Origin: Frankiales bacterium
Lineage (GTDB): Bacteria > Actinomycetota > Actinomycetes > Mycobacteriales > Jatrophihabitantaceae
Assembly (NCBI GenBank): GCA_025963265.1
Contig: JAOPUY010000028.1
Location: forward strand, 1-5,657
Length of the DNA stretch: 5,657 nucleotides
Direction: 5' to 3'
Under the pieces are notes generated by a model. That model was not told the origin of the DNA, made no database searches, and was given only the letters and a program-made list of their open reading frames with translations. Positions 1-4,899 of this stretch are shown piece after piece. The stretch's first letter is position 1, and each line of letters opens with the position of its first letter. The position numbers and the translations under genes are program-made.

Positions 1-932
1 ACCTCGGCGCAGTTGGGCAGGTCGTCCAGGCGGGCCAGGATGGTGGCCAGGCCGTCGTTGGGGCTGATACCGGCGGCGGCCAACTGGTCGCCGTACTGGG
101 CGAACGCGTCGGCGAAGAATGCCCGCACCGCGTGCCCGAAGATGATCGGGTCGGACACCTTCATCATGGTCGCCTTGAGGTGCACCGAGAACAGCACGTC
201 CTCCTGCTTGGCCCGCTCGATCTGGGCGGCCAGGAACTCATGCAGCGCGGCGACGTGCAGCACGGTGGCGTCGACGATCTCACCGGCCAGCACCGGCACC
301 GACTCGCGCAGGACGCTGGCGCTGCCGTCGGCGCCGAGAAACTCGATCTTCAAGGTGTCCGCGGACGCGATCACGGCGGACTTCTCCGACGAGCGGAAGT
401 CGCCGCCGTCCATGTGGGCGACGTTCGTCTTGGAGTCGGGGCTCCAGACGCCCATCCGGTGCGGGTGCTTGCGGGCGTACTGCTTGACCGAGGCGGGCGC
501 GCGGCGGTCGGAGTTGCCCTGCCGCAGCACCGGGTTGACCGCGCTGCCCTGCGCGGTGCTGTAGCGGGCCCGCACCTCGCGCTCGGCGTCGGTCTGGGGG
601 TCGTCGGGGTAGTCCGGCAGGTCATAGCCCTGGGACTGCAGTTCGGTGATCGCGGCTTTGAGCTGGGCGGCCGAGGCGGAGATGTTCGGCAGCTTGATGA
701 TGTTGGCCTCGGGGGTCTCGGCCAAGTCGCCCAGCTCGGCCAGATCGTCGCTCTGCCGCTGGGCAGCGGTGAGCCGTTCTGGGAACAGGGCGATGATGCG
801 CCCGGCGAGGGAGATGTCGCGCGTCTCGACCTCGACGCCGGCCGTCGAGGCGAAGGCCTCGATGATCGGCAGGAAGGAGTAGGTCGCCAGCAGCGGCGCT
901 TCGTCGGTGTAGGTGTAGATGATCTTGGCCAT
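1..932 (-). CDS. icd2: Monomeric NADP-dependent isocitrate dehydrogenase, N-terminal 310 residues (partial at left edge)
   Basis: This cytosolic TCA-cycle enzyme oxidatively decarboxylates isocitrate to 2-oxoglutarate and produces NADPH. The reading frame is open from an ATG at 932 to the left edge. It gives 310 codons of a family usually about 740 residues long, so the C-terminal part lies outside. Family blocks visible are [18 protein letters not shown] at the N-terminus, [11 protein letters not shown] (77-87), [16 protein letters not shown] (129-144) and [10 protein letters not shown] (251-260). By alignment from memory with the Azotobacter vinelandii enzyme, Ser130, Asn133, Arg137, Arg143 and Lys253 match the isocitrate/metal-binding Ser132, Asn135, Arg139, Arg145 and Lys255. 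An AGGGG about 11 nt before the ATG supports the start. The gene appears to have its own promoter in the spacer at 933-1019. The sequence is clearly diverged from M. tuberculosis Icd2 as I recall it, but the family call is secure. The dimeric Icd type is excluded by these motifs. Confidence 0.96.
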   Translation of the reverse strand, partial: MAKIIYTYTDEAPLLATYSFLPIIEAFASTAGVEVETRDISLAGRIIALFPERLTAAQRQSDDLAELGDLAETPEANIIKLPNISASAAQLKAAITELQSQGYDLPDYPDDPQTDAEREVRARYSTAQGSAVNPVLRQGNSDRRAPASVKQYARKHPHRMGVWSPDSKTNVAHMDGGDFRSSEKSAVIASADTLKIEFLGADGSASVLRESVPVLAGEIVDATVLHVAALHEFLAAQIERAKQEDVLFSVHLKATMMKVSDPIIFGHAVRAFFADAFAQYGDQLAAAGISPNDGLATILARLDDLPNCAE

Positions 933-943
933 AACTACGCAAA

Positions 944-948
944 CCCCT
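944..948 (-). promoter_or_regulatory. Ribosome binding site of icd2
   Basis: On the minus strand AGGGG stands 11 nt upstream of the ATG at 932. This is slightly long but usable spacing. No other start codon with a better site is seen in this frame, and the protein motifs begin immediately after this ATG. Confidence 0.55.
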
Positions 949-966
949 GTTGTCCGGCGGTGAGAA

Positions 967-984
967 TCCCTTGACATCAAGATA
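967..984 (-). promoter_or_regulatory. Imperfect 18-bp inverted repeat, candidate MarR-type operator of icd2
   Basis: On the minus strand the sequence TATCTTGA-TG-TCAAGGGA forms an inverted repeat with 6 of 8 positions paired per arm and a perfect CTTGA/TCAAG core. It ends 35 nt upstream of the icd start codon. It also contains TATCTT (979-984), which fits the actinobacterial -10 pattern TANNNT, so a bound protein would cover the promoter. No convincing -35 hexamer is seen at 16-18 bp. A TTGA-N2-TCAA core is typical of small winged-helix dimers such as MarR proteins. From memory, the MarR protein TamR in Streptomyces acts on TCA-cycle genes, but I cannot confirm that its site matches this one. 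The palindrome is observed; the operator role is inferred. Confidence 0.45.
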
Positions 985-995
985 CCCGATCGGGT
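984..995. repeat. Perfect 12-bp palindrome upstream of icd2
   Basis: ACCCGATCGGGT equals its own reverse complement. It abuts the inverted repeat at 967-984, sharing base 984, and lies just upstream of the possible -10 box. It could be a second operator for the icd promoter or a short hairpin in the 3' end of the upstream transcript. Its function is unknown. Confidence 0.5.
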
Positions 996-996
996 T

Positions 997-1019
997 GGGA
1001 CGTCCCCGGACGCTGTCCG
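997..1019 (-). terminator. Tandem small inverted repeats after the vapC remnant, possible weak terminator
   Basis: Two inverted repeats follow the stop codon at 1020-1022 on the minus strand: a stem CGGAC/GTCCG with a 3-nt loop (1007-1019), then the perfect 10-bp palindrome GGGACGTCCC (997-1006). They could fold in the RNA at the end of the merR-SDR-NMO transcript. No T-tract follows, so this is not a classical intrinsic terminator. Terminators without a U-tail have been proposed in actinobacteria. The repeats may equally be protein-binding sites belonging to the icd promoter. Confidence 0.25.
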
Positions 1020-1289
1020 TCAGGCGGTCGGGCCAATCGTCCAGGGGTCGATGAGATCGAGTCCGGCGTGGGCGAAGTCGCCGAGGTTGCGAGTGGCGAG
1101 GCTCGCGTCGTTCTGGCGGCAGATGGCGGCAATGGCCGCGTCAAACGCCGAGATCGGGGCGCCCTGCTTCGTTCGGGCGGCGACGATCGCCGCGTAGTGC
1201 CCGCCGCTTTCGACGTCGAAGGCCAGCACGTAACCGGCGAAGGTCACTCCTGCGGCCATCCCGGCTTCACGGCGTCCTGCGGGGTTCGC
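1020..1289 (-). pseudogene. vapC: VapC-family PIN-domain toxin, 3' remnant
   Basis: An ATG at 1259 opens 79 codons ending at 1020-1022. The product ends like FitB-type VapC toxins: GAPISAFDAAIAAI (33-46), then ATRNLGDFAHAGLDLIDPW (55-73). These toxins are PIN-fold, Mg-dependent ribonucleases of about 130-140 residues with four acidic active-site residues. Only the last two, Asp40 and Asp61, are present. Family-like sequence (ANPAGRREAG) continues in frame upstream of the ATG to about 1289, but no start codon lies there. Before the TGA at 1302-1304 only about four further codons remain, and that TGA ends the upstream NMO gene. The first half of the PIN domain, with the LDTNV-type first Asp, is therefore absent. 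The spacing between PAGRR and FAGYVLAFD is also several residues shorter than usual, suggesting an internal deletion. No antitoxin gene is seen. This is most likely a non-functional relic; expression of a small protein cannot be excluded. Confidence 0.72.
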
Positions 1290-1301
1290 CGAAAAACAGC
1301 T

Positions 1302-2354
1302 TCAGAGTTGGCCGGCGAGTCGGTCGAGGATGCGAGCGACGGGCTCAGCCCGCGCCTGTCGGTAGCCGGTGCCGGCCCAGAGATTGATGCGCTGATCGTC
1401 GTGGGCCGCGGCGGCGGCCTGGCGGATCGGGCTCGTCAGGTGGTGGATGGCCGGATAGCCGGCGGGCGCCACGTCGGCGTAGCGGGTCGTGAAGTGGTTG
1501 CGCAACGCGCGAGCGGGCCGTCCGGTGAACGCCCGGGTCACGATCGTCTGGTTGAAGTCCGGATCGGACAACGCGTCGCGATGCGCGGCCGACGCGCCGC
1601 TCTCGGCGGCCCGGAGCAGGACCGTGCCCACCAGGACGGCCTCGGCGCCGGCAGCCATCACCGCGGCGACGTCGGTGGCATCGCCGACGCCGCCAGCGCC
1701 GATCAACGGGGTCGAAACGTCCGCCTTGATCTGACGGATCAGTTCCGGCAGCGATGCTGTCTGAGGCGGCGACTGCGGAGTGAAGGTGCCGGAGTGTCCC
1801 CCAGCCGCCGAGGACTGGACGGCGAGCAGATCGACGCCGGCGGCGGCCGCTTGGCGAGCCTCGGCCGCCGAGGTCACCGTTTGGACGGTGATCGTGCCGA
1901 CCCGCTTCAGCGCGGCGATAACCCCCTCGGCCGGGATGCCGAACGTAAAGCTGACGATTGGGACGGGATCGGCCAGCAGCAGATCGATCTTCTCCGTCCA
2001 GTGGTCCTCGTCCTGGCGAAGCCCGATCTCGCTGAGGTCGATTCCGTAGACATCCGCCTCCGGCTGCAGCGCCCGGGCGTAGGCGTTGAAGGCGTCCCTC
2101 GAGATCGGAACCGGGTTCGGGGCAAAGAGGTTCACGCCGAATGCGAACCCAGCGCCCCGCACCGCGGCCAACTGCTCCGCCACCAGCTCGGGGGCCTTGT
2201 AGCCGGCGGCGAGGAAGCCCAGGCTGCCGGCCCGGCCCGCCGCAATCACTAAATCGGTCGTGGTCGGGCCGCCAGCCATCGGCGCGGCGAACACCCGGTT
2301 GCTGATTCCGAGCTCGGTCAGCAGCGAACCCATCGGGCTGACTGCTGCGTCCAT
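1302..2354 (-). CDS. Nitronate monooxygenase (2-nitropropane dioxygenase family), FMN-dependent
   Basis: The enzyme oxidises alkyl nitronates such as propionate 3-nitronate with O2, using FMN in a cytosolic TIM barrel. From the ATG at 2354 it has 350 residues, within the family range. Motifs are AAPMAGGPTTTDL near residue 23, AVQSSAAGGHSGTF with the expected catalytic-base His187, the phosphate-binding GAGGVGD (219-225), TRAFTGRPARALRN (273-286) and INLWAGTGYR near the C-terminus. The gene begins just after the SDR stop at 2369-2371, so translation is probably coupled. The start is uncertain. GTG at 2366, two nt after that stop, has a GGAGGAG about 14 nt upstream. GTG at 2399 would overlap the SDR gene. 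ATG at 2333 gives the N-terminus most like relatives, but none of the ATGs has a good ribosome site. Many family members are annotated only by homology, so the true substrate is open. Confidence 0.88.
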   Translation of the reverse strand: MDAAVSPMGSLLTELGISNRVFAAPMAGGPTTTDLVIAAGRAGSLGFLAAGYKAPELVAEQLAAVRGAGFAFGVNLFAPNPVPISRDAFNAYARALQPEADVYGIDLSEIGLRQDEDHWTEKIDLLLADPVPIVSFTFGIPAEGVIAALKRVGTITVQTVTSAAEARQAAAAGVDLLAVQSSAAGGHSGTFTPQSPPQTASLPELIRQIKADVSTPLIGAGGVGDATDVAAVMAAGAEAVLVGTVLLRAAESGASAAHRDALSDPDFNQTIVTRAFTGRPARALRNHFTTRYADVAPAGYPAIHHLTSPIRQAAAAAHDDQRINLWAGTGYRQARAEPVARILDRLAGQL

Positions 2355-2368
2355 TCCGGCGTTCACGG

Positions 2369-3313
2369 CTAGCGGTTCATCTCCTCCGAGACGTCCCACA
2401 GCCGCTCGGCCGCACTCGGGTCCAGGGCGAACGCGGCGACGCCCGCCGCGTCGGTTCCGGCCGCCTTCGGATCCTCGACCACCGCCTGCTGGCAGTTCTC
2501 GAAATACCGCCCGCCGATCCCGTCCAGCAGGTCGGAGGTGGCGACGAACGCGCTGGTGGCCGCCCCTTGTTGCAAGGTCTTGAACGTGTACCGACCCGAG
2601 GCCCGCAGTTCATCCAGCAGCCCCGGCGGGTAGTGGCGGGCCAGGTTGGAGTCCGCGATCGCGCCCGGGTGCAGCGCGTTGGTGAAGATGCCGTCTTCGG
2701 CCCAGCGGCGGGTGGCCTCGACCGCGAACAGCACATTGGCCGTCTTGGACTGGGCGTAAGCCAGCGCCGGGTCGTAGGCCCGCTCGGCGAAGTCGATGTC
2801 ATCGAAGACGACCGGCGAGTTCAGGTGGGCCCGCGAGCTGACCGAGACCACTCGGGCGCCTTGCGCGGCGCGCAGCGCGGGCAGCAGTCCCACCGCCAGC
2901 CGGAAGTGGCCGAGATGGTTGGTCGCGAACTGCATCTCATGGCCCTCGGGGCTGAACCGCAGCTCGGGGACGGCCATGACCCCGGCGTTGTTGACCAGAA
3001 TGTGCAGCGGTCCGCTGAAGTCGGCGACGAGCCGGTCGACCGAGCCGCGGTCCATCAGATCCAGCTGGGCGATCGGCACGTCGCTGTTGCCGGTGGTGGC
3101 GCGGATGTCGGCCGCGGTGCGCTCGGCGGCGGCGGTGTCGCGGGCCGCGAGGGTGACCTGGGCGCCGGCCGCGGCGAGTGCCCGGGCCGTCTCGATGCCG
3201 ATCCCGCTCGCCGCGCCGGTGACGAGCGCCCGTCGACCGCTCAGGTCCAGACCCGCGACCACCTCCAGGGCGGTGCTGTCAAAGTCGAAGTCCGAGGTGA
3301 CGCGTGTGGTCAT
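2369..3313 (-). CDS. Short-chain dehydrogenase/reductase, classical type (retinol dehydrogenase/WWOX-like)
   Basis: This is a 314-residue NAD(P)-dependent oxidoreductase with a Rossmann fold, acting on an alcohol or carbonyl substrate that cannot be named from sequence. Visible motifs are the nucleotide-binding TGAASGIG (32-39), the NNAG motif (108-111), the VSVSSRAH segment with the active-site serine at about 159-160, and YAQSK with catalytic Tyr186 and Lys190. The stretches NHLGHF (132-137) and LHPGAI (214-219) are typical of the retinol-dehydrogenase-like branch. The residue after the glycine motif is followed by AARDT (56-60), where Arg58 would favour NADP(H); this is inference. The ATG at 3313 overlaps the merR stop by 4 bp (ATGA) and has AAGGA about 5 nt upstream, so the two genes are translationally coupled. 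Length and ends are normal and no damage is seen. Confidence 0.93.
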   Translation of the reverse strand: MTTRVTSDFDFDSTALEVVAGLDLSGRRALVTGAASGIGIETARALAAAGAQVTLAARDTAAAERTAADIRATTGNSDVPIAQLDLMDRGSVDRLVADFSGPLHILVNNAGVMAVPELRFSPEGHEMQFATNHLGHFRLAVGLLPALRAAQGARVVSVSSRAHLNSPVVFDDIDFAERAYDPALAYAQSKTANVLFAVEATRRWAEDGIFTNALHPGAIADSNLARHYPPGLLDELRASGRYTFKTLQQGAATSAFVATSDLLDGIGGRYFENCQQAVVEDPKAAGTDAAGVAAFALDPSAAERLWDVSEEMNR

Positions 3314-3777
3314 GAGTCCTTCTCTCGTGGCTCTCGTGGCTCTCGTGGGTTGACCGCGTGGATCACGGGGCCGAGTTCGGCCGCGATCGCGGCGGCGGCG
3401 GCCAGGTCGCCTACTTCCCGGGCCCGCCAGTATTTGACCTTCAAGTCCAGGTAGGTGGCGCGGTTCTGCAGGTCGGCCTGCTCGGCCGCCAACTTGTCGG
3501 CATGGGCCTGGAACAAGGCCTTCTGCTCGCCTGCCGCGACGTCGCCGCGGGCGTGCTGGCGCAGGTAGGCCCGCATGTCCTCGATGCTCAGACCGACGGC
3601 CCGCAGGTTGGACAACGTCTCCAGCTGCGAGACCTCGACCGGCTGATACCGGCGGTGCCCACTCGACGGATCCCGAGCCACCGGAGCGACCAAGCCGATG
3701 CGCTCCCAGTACCGCAGGGTGCTTTCCGGCAACCCGCAACGCTCGGCCGCAGCGGCGATAGTCAGATCTTCCGGCAC
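3310..3777 (-). CDS. MerR-family transcriptional regulator
   Basis: This 155-residue regulator starts at GTG 3777. Residues 5-73 form the winged helix-turn-helix: LTIAAAAERCGLPESTLRYWERIGL is the HTH (note the STLRYWERIGL signature), and SGHRRY (39-44) is the wing. A dimerisation coiled coil follows at about 85-115. The short tail contains YWRAREVGDLAAAAAIA and ends in three PRE repeats. The only cysteine is Cys14 in the HTH, so a metal-binding Cys pair of the CueR/ZntR kind is absent. The effector is more likely a small organic molecule. It overlaps the SDR gene by 4 bp and probably controls the operon it heads through the palindrome at 3794-3811. A GGAGG sits only 1 nt before the GTG, too close to act as a ribosome site. 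The predicted transcription start coincides with the GTG, so a leaderless mRNA is likely. The upstream in-frame codons as far as the stop at 3811-3813 contain no ATG or GTG. Confidence 0.93.
   Translation of the reverse strand: MPEDLTIAAAAERCGLPESTLRYWERIGLVAPVARDPSSGHRRYQPVEVSQLETLSNLRAVGLSIEDMRAYLRQHARGDVAAGEQKALFQAHADKLAAEQADLQNRATYLDLKVKYWRAREVGDLAAAAAIAAELGPVIHAVNPREPREPREKDS
3322..3348 (-). repeat. Three tandem 9-bp repeats at the 3' end of merR
   Basis: The plus-strand unit ctctcgtgg is present three times without interruption. In the merR frame each unit reads CCA CGA GAG, giving PREPREPRE at residues 145-153, just before KDS and the stop. All copies are identical at DNA level, which suggests recent slippage. 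The unit length keeps the frame, so copy number could vary between strains without breaking the gene. Confidence 0.9.
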
Positions 3778-3783
3778 TCCTCC

Positions 3784-3814
3784 AGTATGGGGAACTTGAA
3801 GCGCTTCAAGTCAA
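3784..3814 (-). promoter_or_regulatory. MerR-type promoter of the merR-SDR-NMO operon, with leaderless start
   Basis: On the minus strand a -35 box TTGACT (3809-3814) and a -10 box CATACT (3784-3789) are separated by exactly 19 bp. This over-long spacing is typical of promoters activated by MerR proteins, which untwist the DNA. After the -10 come GGAGGA and then the GTG at 3777. A start 6-7 nt past the -10 would be at 3778 or 3777, so the transcript would begin at or within a base of the start codon. Boxes and spacing are seen directly; activity and leaderless translation are inferred from known MerR promoters and from the frequency of leaderless mRNAs in actinobacteria. Confidence 0.72.
3794..3811. 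promoter_or_regulatory. Perfect 18-bp palindromic operator, probable MerR site
   Basis: ACTTGAAGCGCTTCAAGT is identical to its reverse complement. It begins within the last three bases of the -35 box and ends 4 bp before the -10 box, the same off-centre placement as the mer operator of Tn501. The neighbouring merR product is the natural ligand. The core AAGCGCTT also fits the LacI/GalR operator pattern AANCGNTT, so a LacI-type sugar regulator encoded elsewhere is an alternative. The 19-bp promoter spacing favours MerR. Confidence 0.75.
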
Positions 3815-3837
3815 CTCGCGGACCGGCCGGCGGCGGG

Positions 3838-4899
3838 TTAGCCCGCGCGGACCTCGTCGATCGTGACGTAGCGTCTGCTGGCGGCCGACTGCCGCAGGGC
3901 GGCGCAGACGTAGACACTCTGCAAGGCGTCCTGGCCCGAGACGAGGGTGTGCGAACGGCGCGCCGGGTCGGCCAAAGTCTGGGCCAGGTCGTCGAAGACG
4001 TTGATCGGCGGACGCTCGGGGACATCAACGGCGGAGACGCCTGATTCGGTGGCAGTAACAGCGGCAATGACGGCGGCGGCGTCAGCAGCGGTGACGATGT
4101 CGACTTCAGCGCCGGACACCGTCGCGCTGCCGTCGCCGCCGTGGACCTGGGCCCGCTTGAGGGTGCCGCCACCGCCGTACCGGCCGGCCGGCAGGTCGCT
4201 GCGGAACGTCGTCGTGGCGGTGAAGGTGGCCAGCGAGCCGTTGCGGAAACGCAGCACCGCACTCGCCGCGTCCTCGGCCGGGATCTGGTGGGCGAAGGTT
4301 CCTGAAAGCGCGAACACCCCCTCGACCTCGCCCTGGTACCAGAGCAGGTGGTCCACGGCGTGCACGCCCTGGTTGAGCACGCAGCCGCCGCCGCTCTCGG
4401 CCCGCGCACGCCACCCGCCGTCGCTGTCGTAGTACGACTGGTCTCGGTAGGTCTTGTTCACGTAGTCGCCCTGTATGAGCGAGCCCAGGCGGCCTTGCGC
4501 GATGGCGCGATAGACCTGGTACGCGCCGGCGAGGTAGCGGGTGTCGAATTCGACCACCAGCCGCACCCCCGCGCGCTCGGCGGTCGAGAGCATCTCGCGG
4601 CCGTCGGCGACGGAGACCGCGGTCGGCTTGCTGACGATGACGTGTTTGCCCGCGCGGGCCGCGGCGACGGCGATCGCGGTGTGCGCCTCGGTGCCGGAGT
4701 AGACCCCGACCACGTCCACATCCGGGCGAGCGAGCAGGGCGGCAAGGTCCGTCGTGGCCTGGCAACCCTGACGGGCGGCGACTTCGGCCGCACGCCCGGC
4801 GTCGCGTCCGCACACGGCGACCAGGGTCGCCCCCGGCGCCTCCGACACCATCCGGCACCGCGATTCGCCGAACGCGGTTCCGACGATGGCGACTCTCAC
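3838..4899 (-). CDS. Gfo/Idh/MocA-family NAD(P)-dependent oxidoreductase
   Basis: This 353-residue cytosolic dehydrogenase probably oxidises or reduces a sugar, inositol or sugar-acid derivative. The N-terminal Rossmann domain opens with VAIVGTAFGES (3-13). This is an altered GxGxxG, with Thr8 and Phe10 in place of the more usual residues. SKP (90-92) stands where the family has EKP and supplies Lys91. The C-terminal domain has GGGCVLNQGVHAVD (170-183), containing His180 and Asp183 of the active site, with Asn176 where many members have Asp. The GTG start at 4899 overlaps the upstream enolase-superfamily stop by 4 bp (GTGA), with GAGG about 7 nt upstream, so the genes are co-translated and likely share a pathway. 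The length is normal. Its TAA stop lies 60 bp before merR. Substrate and cofactor preference cannot be read from the sequence. Confidence 0.92.
   Translation of the reverse strand: MRVAIVGTAFGESRCRMVSEAPGATLVAVCGRDAGRAAEVAARQGCQATTDLAALLARPDVDVVGVYSGTEAHTAIAVAAARAGKHVIVSKPTAVSVADGREMLSTAERAGVRLVVEFDTRYLAGAYQVYRAIAQGRLGSLIQGDYVNKTYRDQSYYDSDGGWRARAESGGGCVLNQGVHAVDHLLWYQGEVEGVFALSGTFAHQIPAEDAASAVLRFRNGSLATFTATTTFRSDLPAGRYGGGGTLKRAQVHGGDGSATVSGAEVDIVTAADAAAVIAAVTATESGVSAVDVPERPPINVFDDLAQTLADPARRSHTLVSGQDALQSVYVCAALRQSAASRRYVTIDEVRAG

Noticed and set aside
13..974. Long plus-strand open frames opposite icd2
   Set aside because: They are GC-rich shadows of the coding strand with Arg/Gly/Val-rich products and no family motifs. 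The minus-strand frame encodes an unmistakable isocitrate dehydrogenase.
971..976. Plus-strand TTGACA as a -35 box for a rightward promoter
   Set aside because: No matching -10 box is seen 16-19 bp downstream and no plus-strand gene follows. The hexamer is part of the inverted repeat at 967-984.
1020..1259. The 79-codon frame as an intact small VapC toxin
   Set aside because: The N-terminal part of the PIN domain with the first catalytic Asp is missing and no antitoxin is adjacent, so it is listed as a remnant.
1068..2252. A 394-codon plus-strand open frame opposite the NMO gene
   Set aside because: Its product is low-complexity Arg/Gly/Asp-rich without recognisable domains, and it lies opposite a gene with clear FMN-barrel motifs.
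3314..3739. Extended SDR frame beginning at 3739, giving 456 residues
   Set aside because: The extension runs inside merR in another frame and is Arg/Gly/Pro-rich. The ATG at 3313 has a ribosome site, a 4-bp overlap with merR and the usual SDR length.
3833..3846. Hairpin GCGGG-N4-CCCGC across the stop of the Gfo/Idh/MocA gene as a terminator
   Set aside because: The stem is only 5 bp, no T-tract follows, and such stems are common by chance at this GC content.
2567..4044. Plus-strand open frames opposite the SDR, merR and oxidoreductase genes
   Set aside because: Same high-GC antisense effect; no ribosome sites or motifs support them, and the minus-strand genes tile with 4-bp overlaps.
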